Positions 34,001 through 45,971 of a stretch of DNA of 64,000 bases are shown here, piece after piece. The stretch spans positions 1,017,671-1,081,670 of the forward strand of contig CAJSYZ010000002.1 in assembly GCA_910574455.1 (NCBI GenBank), written 5' to 3'. The notes beneath the pieces are model-generated. The model was not told the DNA's origin and did not search any database. It worked only from the letters and a program-made list of their open reading frames with translations. How positions within the stretch are numbered: position 1 is the first letter of the stretch; each line of letters starts with the position of its first letter. The position numbers and the translations under genes were made by a program. Source of the DNA: Trichaptum fuscoviolaceum. Lineage: Eukaryota; Basidiomycota; Agaricomycetes; Hymenochaetales; Trichaptaceae.

Positions 34001-37000
34001 TCATGATCGGGGTAGAGAGATATGGGAAGTGAGCATCGGAGCAGCGCGTTGTGTTGAATGCGTCTGGCGCTTGAGTTGCGCCTCGACTTTGATGCGCTGC
34101 TTCTTGATGTCGTCGTCTTTAATCTTGACGGCTAGCGCACTTTCTATGAGCTCATCGGGATTGGTGGGAAGTAAGGAACGGGTTTCAGGTCGAGCGAGGA
34201 TTGAAAGGACGACGTTGCGATCGCGGGTGGCTTCTATAGCAGTGCGACAGGAAGAAAGGATAGCAATACCAATTCTGAAAAGGAAAGGAGGGCCTACGAG
34301 ATGAGGTTAGGTAGAAAGTTTTAAAAGACATGGCAATGATCACACCTTCACACATGTACACGTCCCAAACACGATTTATGTGCTCTGACGGTAAATTGGC
34401 AACAAAAACGGACGTAAACCTGATAAACCAAACGCTTCAGTTATTTCCCAATGATAAAGTGAAAGGGAACTAACCATGGTCGACAAATTTCTATGGGTTG
34501 GATACCAAGGTCAACGAAGAGTTTTTGCGCCAGAGCAGGATTACAAGCTTCAACAGCTTTTTGGAACACAACGGCGTCTGCTTCCATTTGAACCGACTTC
34601 TGTGAGAAATAAGAGCGGAGATGCAAGTCCATCATGGACACAAATGTCCAGAAGGCATCTTCTTCGGGAGATTGGAGGAGCATGTGTCCCGCAATGATAG
34701 CCAGACCTTCATAAATAGTTAGCGCCCACGTGCGACGAAAGCTGGATGGAGAAACATACTCGTTTGGTATTCAATGTCCGGTACCATAGTTAAATATGTC
34801 TGCAGAAGACTGACCAGAGGCCCTTTCGGGTCCCGAAGATGAGCCTGATCAGGGAAACATCGCTGAGCGTCGCGTTCAATGGCTTCTGCAGCCGCAACTT
34901 TTCCTCGTTTGCCAAATTGTCCATATACACCAGGAATCTGCTTCGACTTGCTGTCCGTTAAGTGAGCCCATACAAGATAGCGCACAGACGCTGGTACACC
35001 CTCAAGCACAAGCTTCCTCATCTTCTTATTTTTCCGCGCCTGTGCTGCTGGAATGGAAGACATAGCTGTAATCCATTTCAATTCCCGTGTACGATGAGCC
35101 TCAATTTGAGCCGCGTCCTCAGCAGGTTTCGCCGACTGTGACCCTTCAAAAGGTGAGCCTGGTTTCCCATTCGGCATGGGCGATCGAGAAGGGCCGACAG
35201 AGCGTGACGAGATAGTTGCTGGACTATCGGACCGGATTTCACTTTGGATAGATGGCCTTTCCTCCCGAGTGTGGATGGAACCATTCGCTTCCGAGGAGTT
35301 GCGCATAATGACGGGAGTGACCATTTCGAACTCTGCGTCCTGGACATGCACGGTCTCTGGCTTTTCATCAAATTCAAACACAGGGGTACCAGGTGCTGTA
35401 GTCGGACTGAGGACTTGGTTCTCGGGTACTGTATCCTTCTTCAGGCGCAAATGAGAGAGAGAGAGCTTTGACTTGAGTGAGTTAGAACGTCTTGCAGATG
35501 AGCCTGGAAGGTCTCTGATGAGTGGTGGAGAGGCAACGTTTGATCTCGTAGTATCGCTATTTGAAGACGATCGTGAATGCTGAGAGACGCTGCGCTGATG
35601 CTTTTTGCCACTACCTGTCGAAGAGATGCGCCGCAGCTTGTCAAGGACAGTTGTTGAACCGGACGGAGGGGATGATGCAGATGGGTCGTCGGCCTGGACC
35701 GAATTGCTCCGACGCGGCTGAGGTGGTGCAGGAGGAGGCGGGTGTTTATCCGTGGGGGTAGATGAGCGTTCTGACCTAGTAGAAACATTCACAGCAGATG
35801 CAACCTTGCGTAGGACGTTCCTCGTACTAATCCTCACAGAACTCACAGGAGGTTCGGAAAAGGGTTGTTCAGGTTGCACAGGGGATAGGGGCGGGCGGCT
35901 TAATGGTGATGGAGGAGCCTTCAGGCCAGGCCCAATATGGTTTTGAGGAAGAGAAAGTGGTGACGGTGCCTTTGAACCGCGATTCACTGCGGGTCCAGAA
36001 GGCGACGGACTGGCCTGTCTAAGCGACTGATAGCTCGCAGAACGCGTTGGTCTAGATACATCCTCGCTGCTGCGTTCCTTCGTCGAATTCACGGGGGATT
36101 CACTAGACGAACCAGAGAATGACCTGGAGCGCGGCCGGGGCGTTCCAACTTGAGGGAGGAAGTTTGCCCGGGGTAAAACACGCGAACCTCGGTTCTCTCC
36201 GTCTATCCCAGGAGATGGTGGCATAGGAGAATTTGGCACAGGAGACGACGATGGTGATGGCGAAGCTCGTATCTGAGGGGACGGTGATGCAAGCATTAGA
36301 GGAGATGGCGTAGCCCGAAATTCAGGCGGTGGTGTAGGTGTGGATGGCGGAGGCATATTGACGCTCATACTCAAGGGTGACGAACCAGCAGTTGTTGAGC
36401 GCCTTGGTACACCTCTCCCTGGACCTGGACTGTTTGTTCGCTGCGGCTCAGGAGGGAAGGGATCAATTGACCACACCATAGCTACAGGTCCAAGGGAGTT
36501 CGACAGATCGACAACAGTCTTTCCAAAGATTGTGGTATTGCGGGGGACACCATTAGGACCCATACGACCCGCTGCAGCCATTAGCATAGTTTGCACAAGT
36601 GTACTCTGTTGAGGGTTTAGTTGTAAGGGATGCCCGGTGTGCGCAGGCGGCATGCCGTATGTACTTATACGTTGGCCAGAAACAACAGCAGGATTGGGTG
36701 GAGGAGCACCTGGATGCGGGCGGAAGAGTGCTTGCTCAGGGGTCAGCTGGGCCAGAGGACGAGGAATTGGGATTTGGTGAGATTGCAATTGTGCAGGTGG
36801 AGGCTGATGAGGTGGGGGTTGTTGTTGTGGATGAGAAAGTTCATGAGGAGGCTCCGGTCGTTGCATCTGCCTATCGTGTAGCCGGAGAGGCTGCGTCAGG
36901 CCTATTGCATATTCGGAAATAGTCGGTGTCCTTGGATCACCACCTGCTGGCAACGAAGTCGTCGAAGGATTTACCGAAGGGTTCTGAAGCACTGAAGCAA

Positions 37001-40000
37001 GGTCCGCCTCGATTCTGTGCATCTCCCGCGTCACGTCCGTCGAAGTCGAAGCAACGGATGGCGCGGCGCTCTCAACGCTTGCTGATGCCATCGAATCAAT
37101 TGAAATGCGCGATTTGTCTGCTTCCATGGTTTCATCGCCCATCCTACTCTGATCGGCAGGGACAACCTCGACATGTATTTCATCATCGTCTTCCACTACG
37201 ATTCCCTTCCCGAAGCCATCTATTCCTGGACTTGCTCCTGGAATAGGGCTTGGGCCCGGACTAAGGCTACGCTCAGTCTCAAGTTTCTGTCTGAGCGCCG
37301 AAGCAGCACCCGCAGCAGCACTATTGCCCGGACTGACACCTGAGCGACTCGAGAAAGAGGAGATGCTTGGATTAGGACTGATTAGCGGTGTCCCGAGGCT
37401 CGTCGCGCGCGAAGACGATTCATTCGGAGAAGGGAAATTGGTGTGTAATAACGGAGAGGGCTGAGGTGAGTGAAATGTGTCTCGATTCTGCTTCCCGGAG
37501 AAAGATAACGGAGCGACTGTAGGTGTATTGAGTATAGTCGGGGATAAGAGCGCAGCTGCTGGGGGTGGGTTCGAAACAAGATTAAGAGGCGGAGGGACAT
37601 GTTTGCCCTTCCTGTCCTTCTCCTCTGTGGGCGATGGATAACTTCTCAAGCTCGAGCTCCCAGAATCTTTCCTCTCCCTTACAGCAGGGATCGGTGGCAC
37701 GGCATTGAATGCCATGCTTTGCGGGCTGTCTGGCTCCCGGGTAGTCATCACCGAAAAGCGTGACTTCCGTTTCGATACCTTTGACATCATCGAGTATCGA
37801 GAATATCTGTAATTGTCATAGATATCGTCGCCGTAGAACTCCTCGTCATCCCATTCCGGTTCCTCCTCCTGTTCTTCCTCTTCGTGAGCCTCTCCAGCTG
37901 CAACTGCATTCGTGTTGTGCAAAGGAATGTTGGTGAAGATATTAGACTGGTCACCAACTGGCTTAGTCGCGGAATTGAGAGGTCTCGGTGTAGGAGGAAC
38001 ATCGGCATCTTCTCCCACTTCTAGGTGAGGAGTACTCCTTCCAGCCTCCAAACCACCATTCGCATTCTGCGCTACATCCGCTCCCGCATCATCCTCGCCA
38101 TAATCACTCTCGCTTTCGCTGCCACTCTCCGCATCCACCATATCTTGCAACATAGTCAAACCAATACCCAATCCTAACCCTCCATCTTCCGACGCCGTAA
38201 ACCGCGAAGAATCTATGTTGAAACCCGAAGTCAGAGAAATCGATTCATCGAGTTCATGACTATGAGTACTAGTAGAGTATAGGGAGCCTCGATCATAAAG
38301 ACTGGAAACCTCTTGCTCTTGCTCTGACAGTTGATGCATAGATTGGGATGAGGAAATATCAAGTGGCGGTGCGGAAAGAGCTCCTGCCTGAAGTTCACCA
38401 AAGGGCTCCGAGGGCGGAGGCACAGTCGAGATAACATGAACTGTGTTCGCGTTAGTTTCATCTGGTTTCGTCGAATCATAGTTGTCGGCATCCTTAACCT
38501 CCTTGTCGCTAAGATTGAACTCAGTCTTAAAGGGTGACGGCGAAGCAGTCACGACCCCTTCTGAACCAACAGCCAAAGTCCAGTCTCCCACAATGCCCGT
38601 TCGACGCTTACGGCTCTTTTCATCGTCGTCCGTAGATTTCTTGCGAGGCTGCGAAGTACGGTCGTTCACTGCATCCGGATGGCGCTCTGTGTTCAGAGGG
38701 TAAGGTAATGTCTGTGAATTGCAATAGGAAGGAAACATACGCATTGGGCTAGGCGGAGGTAATGGAGAGGGAGGAGGCGAATCGCTGAGCTGTTTGCCGA
38801 GCACCGTTAGGTCACTCATGCCCAGTAAACGCGTTCTCCTCCTATTCGTCTTCTCCTCCTTTGCATTATCCTGAGAGTTTGCCCGCGAGGGTGTTGGTGC
38901 GCGGTTCTCGTCTGCGGAACCAGATCTGCTCCCGCTGCCGCCACCGTTTCGTGTCATAAAGAGTTCAAGTCCAGGCATGTCCCCTGCTACACGAGTGCGC
39001 TTCTGGCCACTTTTCGTAGAGGATTCACCATCGCTGACCGCAATGTCCTCCGATTTGCGTGATTTGGGTGGGCTGTTCGGAGGCGAAGGAAGAGTCTGGG
39101 CGGAACGCACACCATTTTGCAATGGGACCTGTGATTTGGACGCTGAACGAGGGGGAGGGGTGACAGGAGTATAACGAGGGGAGGATGGGGAGGTGTCCTT
39201 GGACGGCATTGATGCTGATGTGTGTGTTTCAACAGGACGGGCCCTCGCAGGGGAGGATCGAGTCTCCGATTCTGTCAGTGAGACTTCTTCGGCCCTCGCC
39301 TTCTCCCACCGCTCTTTCTCCTCCGCGCGCTCGTTCAAATTTGCATTCAATGCAGCGATCGCGTGTTCCACACCGCCGCGGTCCCGCTCGCCCGAGCGGC
39401 TACGCGACTTCTTTCGGCTTCTAGGAGCGACCGTCCGACTAGCGAGACGCTCAAGGTCGAAAGGGTCTGTGATGATCTCTGTGTCGCGATCTGTGGCTCG
39501 ACTACTTGACCGCCGTGACCGAATGCCGTTTGACCCACTCGCGCTGAATGATCCATTGGCGAGAGAACTTTGGCGAAGAGGGGATGCGTCGCGAGGAGGT
39601 AAGTTTGCAGAACTTATACGTGGAGAGGGGCTCGCGCTCGTTGATGGCACTGGGGATGGTGCCGCAGAAGAGGAGCGTTTAGTCATAACAGGTCGCTTGA
39701 GTTTGCCGTGAAAGCGGACGTGAGCTGCTTCGAAGCGACCGACAACGCCTTCGCAGTAGCCCTTTACACAAGATATATCATTTTAAAGCATTTAGATTGA
39801 TATATTAAAGACCTACCAAATATCGACCAGCTTGGTTCGGGAGATGCATGAGCACAATGATCTCATCATCCTGAAAGAGTGAACATATCATTAGAACATA
39901 AGGGTCACCAATGTGGAACAGTTGCACAACGTGCCTTGAGAAACATGAGGTCTTCTGGGCTTTCCGCAATGCAGTCTTGAATAGCAGTACACTTTCCAAT

Positions 40001-40051
40001 TCCTCCCTTTGCGGCGAAACGCGTCCACCGCGCGAGATCTGCCGCGTCCAT
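34001..40051 (-). CDS. SH3-TBC domain Rab GTPase-activating protein
   Basis: Six exons (39935-40051, 39817-39870, 34760-39761, 34475-34706, 34346-34419, 34001-34293) give 1,923 residues. The N-terminus is an SH3-like domain (EDLMFLKDDEIIVLM, GRYLGYCEGVVGRF). A long disordered Ser/Pro-rich region follows, including an acidic EEEEQEEEPEWDDEEFYGDD stretch and poly-Pro/Gln near residue 1000. The TBC domain is C-terminal: GVPASVRYLVWAHL, IERDAQR with the catalytic Arg at about 1691, then HMLLQSPEEDAFW and LPSEHINRVWDVYMCEG. Intron 1 has a GC donor (AAG/GCACGT) that joins FLK to DDEI in frame. The usual Gln-finger motif YCQG reads EYQTS here. Likely a GAP for a Rab; the target is unknown. Confidence 0.88.
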
Positions 40052-40980
40052 CGTCATCTTTCATCCACAGACTGTATCTCTGTTTCTCGCTGTTCAGTGA
40101 GCGATGTGCACAGAGTACGTGGTAGTATGCCAGTAAGTCGTAACTCTCCAGCTCGGGTCGTGTCTCCTTAACGTTCCGCGAGACGCAATCCCTGCCTGTG
40201 CCTCCAACCACCTGTGTAAACCCAAACAGATGCCCGACCGTGTTGTTGTTCGTTGCTGCTGATTCTCGATGGCAGTCCCAAGAACGCCGAAGGGGCACCG
40301 CAAGCACCGTCGCGCTCAGCGATTAAGGTATCCAGAGAGAAAAAGACGGGGTAAAGTGAAACGAACGGCGAGGAAGGAGGGAGGAGAAGAGGAAGGAATA
40401 AAAAGATGGAAAAATGTTGATTTCTTCCAGGAACTCAGTAGCGCCGTAAATGGAATTACATCACCTTCAATTTATTTCTAAATTTGGGTTTTCAGAATTC
40501 TAAATCATCAAGATTCTCCCCCACTGGCATCATTTGGGAATTCTATAGAGAAAACGCGATAGACTTCTTCAATGAACTTGGCGCTGAAATGGGTCTTTCA
40601 TTTCATCCGAAAGGCTTCCATGTCCCAGATGAAGGAAAGTGAGAATTATCTCTATGGTTTGCCTTCGGAATGATAAAAAATTGAAAATGAAGCCAAGTAG
40701 ATCAATGCTTTATGGGAACTTTTCTGATGCTTGAAGGATGGTGTCCGGTTAAACAGGCGAACGAACCGGACCTCACTCACTCTCAATCTGATGCTCGGTT
40801 CCACGAGCTGTGAAATTTTGATAGTTCCGCTTGACTCGAACTTGATACACGTAGAGACAGCATTCGTCCCGCAAAGGGCGCGATGAACCCCATATTTGTG
40901 CTATCAAAATCTCGATATGAAGGAAGACGGAAAGCACGGACAACTTATCTGTCGGCAACTCGGCCGGACAGACGAACAAG
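40052..40980. other. Upstream region of the TBC gene, no gene seen
   Basis: A purine-rich stretch lies at 40310-40420. I see no supported coding sequence. Confidence 0.45.
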
Positions 40981-42058
40981 CTAGCGAGATGATCGTCGCA
41001 GGCACCGTCGGAGGCATTCGTATGAGTTTGCTAGCCTCGTGTCCATGGTCGCAATCGTTACCATGGGTCCCCCCTTCTCATGGTGCTGCTGAAAAGGAAG
41101 GAGATGATACAAGCGACCGCCGGCTACAGCTGCATCTGTTCTGGACGTCTTGAAAGGCCCTTCCTGTAAAACCACGGGTTGTGGCAGTGGGAAAAGCTAA
41201 GAAACAGGGTGAGAATGTGCAATATGAATGGCAAGACGTACCACTTCACGCAGATCATTGTTCATCCGCTTTAGGCCTAGTCCACGCATGATCGTGATCG
41301 CTCGAGAGTGGGTCGGAGGGCTATAAACCCGCAGATAGAAGGCTGGGTTGTCGGGCAGGACGGGCTCCACGAGATTATCGCTGAGAGATAGAACTTGCGC
41401 TATCAACCATTTAATGAGACTCCACCGGCGATACATAACTTGCTTTCAGAGAAACGGAATTTTCTTATGAAGTCTTGAAACTGTCACGATGTAAAAAAAA
41501 TAAATAGAAAGGCACCGAAGCTAGAACGCGACGGTTTGAGCCGTTCTGGAGCCTCTGAGTCAAATTTACGACAAATTATCCAGAAAAGATTGAATTGGAT
41601 CAATTAACAGAATGATAAGGTGTATTGAGCTTAGAGATTATGTTTCAACTCGAGGGAATGCCGTACTCACATAAAAAGACATAACCACCGAGTCTCCTTC
41701 ACGATAGACTATATAGATATTCAGCGGATCGCCCTTTTGTCCGTTAGCTTTTGAAACGACGGAGACGAGCACGAAGGGATTGGACTTGATGCTATGTTTA
41801 GCATTGCTACGAGCCAAGGATGCTCTATGGTCCTACATCTAGCCTCAAACGACTTGAAGGAGAAGACCTAGACGTTTGTGTAATAGGACAGTAGAAGTCA
41901 CTTCGCGACCAATGAATAGACTGATAAGTCTCCGAGCCAATCCAAAAGAGCAGGCGTGAAACTCGCTTCTTGCAGAGGCAAGTGCCAATGGTTTTATCCA
42001 TCTTAGCTTTCAAGAGATGAAGTGTGTAGTCGCTAAATCCTTCAGACTCAGAGAGCAA
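40981..42058 (-). CDS. Unknown gene, 5' end uncertain
   Basis: Three exons join well: 41671-41806, 41242-41442 and 40981-41196, all with GT-AG sites and in-frame phase-0 joins. Product blocks are VLVSVVSKANGQKGDPLNIY, VYREGDSVVMSFYQVMYRRW, LIKWLIAQVLSLSDNLVEPV and ITIMRGLGLKRMNNDL, ending CLRRCLRRSSR. A fourth exon upstream (41868 to about 42045) with KAKMDKTIGTCLCKKRVSRL joins in frame if a weak donor (GTCTTC) at 41867 is used. An in-frame ATG lies inside it, or the start is further upstream. No domain is recognised. Codon-level continuity across introns argues for a real gene. Confidence 0.55.
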
Positions 42059-42293
42059 GAGAAAGGTTGACAGACGAGCTTAAGGACACCTTGATCAAAT
42101 CGACTCTCGGCTGAGGTGAAGCATATTGTGGTTATAGTCGTGAGTCATAGGCCCTGAGGGGACAGATTGTTGCTGAGTTCGACCACGTACCGTTCGTGCA
42201 GACGCAGTGGTAGGAAACAGAACGAAGAAAAAATGACCACTCGGGTTCAATCAAATTTCCCACAATCTTGATTTCAAGCTCCCCTCACTCAGG

Positions 42294-42306
42294 CTGCCAC
42301 TGGCAG
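42294..42306 (+). repeat. Palindrome CTGCCACTGGCAG
   Basis: Perfect 13-bp inverted repeat with one central base, preceded by TTTCAAG about 20 bases upstream. Similar elements occur at 44049 and 48288 and, less perfectly, near 61196 and 61251. Confidence 0.7.
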
Positions 42307-42590
42307 TGACGGCTTCCCTCACGCTTTCCTTTGATACGTTTTAGTTTTTCTTGACTTATCCGAGACAAAGTAAAGATGAAGGGCTCGTAATCGTCAAAGG
42401 TTACATAAAATCACATCACATTTCTTTTCTGCTTGACCCTACTACATAGTAAGTTACTCCCGGCCCCTTCAAGTTGCATGTGATTGCACGGTCTTGAATT
42501 CAGGGATGAGACTCGGACGCGCATGAGACGCGTGAAGCCGGGGCCGCTGCGTCCATCTCTCCTCCAAGTCCTCTCTTTCCAACTACGACC
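42307..42590. other. Promoter region of the dienoyl-CoA isomerase gene
   Basis: Non-coding, AT-rich; no TATA box recognised. Confidence 0.4.
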
Positions 42591-43824
42591 ATGTCAGAAT
42601 ACTATAAATCGCAAAAGATAATAGTAACGAGTCCGTCAGACTATGTTCTTTTAGTTGAACTAGCAAGGCACGTTGTCGCGTTACTTGAAAGAAAGCTCAG
42701 CGACTCATGCTAATTTCTAGGAAACCTGTGAATGCTTTCAATGACGAGTAACTATAACCATTACACTTGACTCAAGAGTGCGCTTCTGAATGACTCGATA
42801 AAGGTTCTGGTCAGAACTCGGTCAAGTCTTTGACAAGATTAATGAAGATGGGAACATCCGCGCTGTTGTCCTAGCTTCCGCGCTACCAAAGATCTTTACT
42901 GCAGGATTAGACTGTCAGTTTTCTGAGTCTTCTATCATTTCGGTTTAGTGTCCTGATTAAACTTTCTGAAACATTCATTCTACGTCTAGTGAATGATGCT
43001 GGAGCTCTTCAAGACAACGCACCCGACTCTGCCCGCAAGGCACTTTCCCTACGGCAATACATTCTGAAGTTCCAGTCCGCCATTTCCTCTATAGAAAGGT
43101 GCCGGTTCCCTGTCATTGTCGCCGTTCACGGGCTATCACTCGGTCTGGGCATTGACATGGCGAGTGCGTGCGATATTCGTTTTGCCGCTGCCGACGCATC
43201 ATTTTCCATCAAGGTGCGGCTGCTACTTAGAACCTGATTAAAATAAACCCTTTTGTATATCGCCCGAAACCAAGTTCTCATGATTTCATTCTCATTAGGA
43301 AGTCGACATTGGGCTAGCTGCCGACATCGGTACCCTCGCTCGCCTTCCCAAGGCCGTAGGGAATCAATCGCTTGCCCGCGAACTTGCATACACCGCTCGC
43401 CCGTTCACTGCAACCGAAGCCTTCGAACTTGGCTTCATCTCTAAGGTCGTTCCAGGTGGCCAAAAGGAGGTCATTGCTGCAGCAATTGATACCGCTCGGC
43501 TCATCGCACAGAAGAGTCCCATAGCGGTAACGGGTACGAAGCATCTCCTTCTACATTCGCGGGATCATACGTTCGTTGCTACCTTCTTGCGATGAAACAT
43601 ACGCTAATCTGATGACTTCTACCTTAGCGTTTCGGAAAACTTGGAATATACGGCGACGTGGAACTCAGCTCAATTGCAGACATCGGTATGCACAGATACT
43701 TTCTAAGAAAATGCTTCCTTTCACTTTCTCAATATCTTCAAACCTTTTTCAGGACGTAAAAGATCTGATTGCGGCATTCAAGACGAAAGTGTCGCCTAAA
43801 TTTGCCAATCTCCCGAAACTATGA
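42591..43824 (+). CDS. Delta(3,5)-delta(2,4)-dienoyl-CoA isomerase (enoyl-CoA hydratase family)
   Basis: Acts in beta-oxidation of unsaturated fatty acids, moving double bases of 3,5-dienoyl-CoA. Seven exons (42591-42667, 42721-42747, 42804-42913, 42990-43213, 43299-43570, 43628-43685, 43753-43824) give 279 residues. Crotonase-fold blocks are ARKPVNAFNDEFWSELG, IFTAGLDL, VIVAVHGLSLGLGIDMASAC (oxyanion hole), DIRFAAADASFSIKEVDIGL and KHLLLHSRDH. The two acidic residues of ECH1-type isomerases are plausible in DMASACDIRF and EVDIGLAADIG. Intron 1 has a GC donor (AAG/GCACGT). The C-terminus NLPKL resembles a weak peroxisomal PTS1 (SKL-type), so a peroxisomal site is inferred. Confidence 0.9.
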
Positions 43825-44294
43825 TCCGTCAACAAAGAATATTCACATTAGCATCTACTGTCAACAGGTCATTTTACTTATTGCATCTACCAAGAAGGCT
43901 TTTTGTACCGTTATCACCTACTATCTAACAACAAGTCCTCATACAGTTGCAATGTGCTAGCGAGGAAGAGAAGCGGAAATCGCGAACGACAAATCGACTC
44001 GAAATGATGAACTTGCTGACCTCTAGCTTCCTGATGTTTGCAACAAAGCTGCCAGTGGCATTCGCCTCCCCTTTTAGACTTGAATGCCCTGATGTCTGCG
44101 AATTGGTTCTTTCGTCGCCGTCTCTCTTAACCCGTGAGTATGTAGAAGCTACAGAAGGAAGATGAGCATTCGCATATACATATACTAACGGTTTCTCGGA
44201 CTTTGTGTCTTCTCTTTCTTACGGCACGGTCTCCCTGTTTACTCGGAACATTTCTCGAAATCTATTACATACAACTTTTCCATCTGAAACAACG
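43825..44294. other. Convergent 3' region with one composite motif
   Basis: Between the isomerase and the GNAT gene. It carries the palindrome at 44049 with ACTTGAA 20 bases later. No gene seen. Confidence 0.45.
44049..44060 (+). repeat. Palindrome CTGCCAGTGGCA
   Basis: Lacks only the last G of the 13-bp palindrome found at 42294 and 48288; ACTTGAA follows about 20 bases downstream. Confidence 0.6.
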
Positions 44295-44894
44295 CTAACT
44301 CCAACCCATCCTTCTCTTCATCGCCTCCCAATCTGCTGGATACATCTTGTACAAACACTCCACCCCCCATTTACTATCTCTCCTCTCCCCAGCCCAACCC
44401 ATTTTTCTCTCCAGTAGCGTCACCATTGGCTCGTTCATCTCCAAAGTCGCAGCTGAAACCCCATCGACTCCTAGCTTCTCCAGCGCAAACTCAATACTCA
44501 ACCTCAATGCTTCCAACGCATAACCTCTACCCCTGAATTCTGGCTCTACCATGATCCCCACATCGCCGAACCTTTTGCCATCTTCCTCATCGATGCCTCC
44601 GAAGCCGCCAAGCCCAATAACTTCGCCCTCCTCGGAGGAGGATATCGAAGGAAGGAGGACCAAAACAAGACTTACGCTTGTTGGTATCTCTTTCGAGGCA
44701 GATTCGAGTGATCGCGCAATGAATTTGCTAGATTGCTCTTCGGAGAAGCCGGTGGGCGAACACATGGGATCATATTTAATATTTTCTGGGTTGGAGAGAA
44801 TTCTGGATAGGACTGATGCGTCGGAAGGTTTGGGGTTGCGGAGGACAATTGGGTGGGTTGGGGAGTAAAGGATGGTGTCAGCAAAGCCTGGCAT
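44295..44894 (-). CDS. GNAT-family N-acetyltransferase (RimJ/RimL-like)
   Basis: Single-exon frame of 199 residues from MPGFADTILYS to MKRRMGWS. Blocks are ILYSPTHPIVLRNPKPSDA at the N-terminus, EGEVIGLGGFGGI, FGDVGIMVEPEFRGRGYALE (acetyl-CoA-binding loop, R-x-x-G-R/G-x-G/A form RGRGYA) and NEPMVTLLERKMGWA near the end. It transfers an acyl group from CoA to an unknown amine. The frame stays open upstream, so a longer N-terminus is possible (see the next feature). Start chosen where family similarity begins. Confidence 0.85.
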   Translation of the reverse strand: MPGFADTILYSPTHPIVLRNPKPSDASVLSRILSNPENIKYDPMCSPTGFSEEQSSKFIARSLESASKEIPTSVSLVLVLLPSISSSEEGEVIGLGGFGGIDEEDGKRFGDVGIMVEPEFRGRGYALEALRLSIEFALEKLGVDGVSAATLEMNEPMVTLLERKMGWAGERRDSKWGVECLYKMYPADWEAMKRRMGWS

Positions 44895-45453
44895 CTTGCT
44901 GGAGGTCTTCGGAAAGATTGAGTCGTTGAAGTGAAAAAGAGTTAACACGGTGTATGAATATGGATAGTTATATCTTTGCCGGGACTTTTGACGGTAGGAT
45001 AGTCGATTGCGCATTCCATCAATAGAGGACTGGCTTATATTCCTATCCTTAGCGCCTGATTTCTGCATTTGCCCGGCCTTCACGGTCACATTTGATACGA
45101 CCGAGTCAGAGATAAGAGACAATCCACACCAGTCAAGAAAAAACATCAGTGGCTGTACACGTGCACACACTTTCAGTGGATATAAGTATAGCACAACTTC
45201 CTGATCGCTGTGCTACATCAAAGTGTGAGCCTACAACATCGCATGAAGAGATACATCCCACCTCAGCAAGCTCATTTACTCCGTTGAAATGAATAGCTTT
45301 ATATCGCAAGATTTGTGGCATTCCAACCTGGGGACTTGGACGGCTTAGACGTGGTACTGCAATGTCGCCATCTTGCACGGAGAATGTTGATTTTTTCCCC
45401 GAAAGCACTAGAACGTCCTGCCGAGCGAGCTCCAGAGACGAAAAGTAAGCCAT
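44895..45453 (-). other. Possible upstream coding exons of the GNAT gene or a separate gene
   Basis: A first exon, 45262-45453, reads MAYFSSLELARQDVLVLSGK .. AIHFNGVNELAE. A 49-base intron (GTGGGA..TAG) would join it in phase 0 to HSDQEVVLYLYPLKVCARV, which continues open without a stop into the GNAT frame. The product would be 369 residues with about 170 residues of unknown sequence before the GNAT domain. The reading looks protein-like, but the joined model is unusual for a GNAT and the donor is weak. Confidence 0.35.
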
Positions 45454-45971
45454 AGGGAGGTGTCAAGGAGCGAAAGAATGACTATCGGTTCATTGACAGT
45501 CGACGTCAGAACGTAGATATAGAGAATGTGGGTGGCTTCAAGTGGCCAACGATGAATCCACCACGTTCTTTGAGCGACCATACATACGCAAGATCTTGTT
45601 TACAGACATGCAGGAACAGGAACAGTAAGCTCGTGGTGGCCATCCATCAGCTGTAGTTTTCCACCACTTTCAAAACTCCCAGCATAAAAAGGGGTTAGTT
45701 CCAAGTCTGTGCGAGTATAGCATTGTACGGACATAAGCCAGTACGGAGACAACCTGCTGCGCTCTTGGAAGGTGAAGATCCTAGAGGAGCGACTCAGGCT
45801 AGTCTATGAAACCACAATGCGGATATATCCGTATCATTTAGACTTGTTACTTGCGTTTATCGTAGTCTCATAACCAGACCGCTGCTGAAAAAGAGTAGCT
45901 GGCCTGGTCACGAGGCTGCATTTATCCAACATAAGTGCCTCAGCAGGGTTATATATACGAAACCTATGACT
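45454..45971. other. Intergenic, no gene seen
   Basis: Between the GNAT region and the 3' end of acyltransferase 1; no coding signal. Confidence 0.5.
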
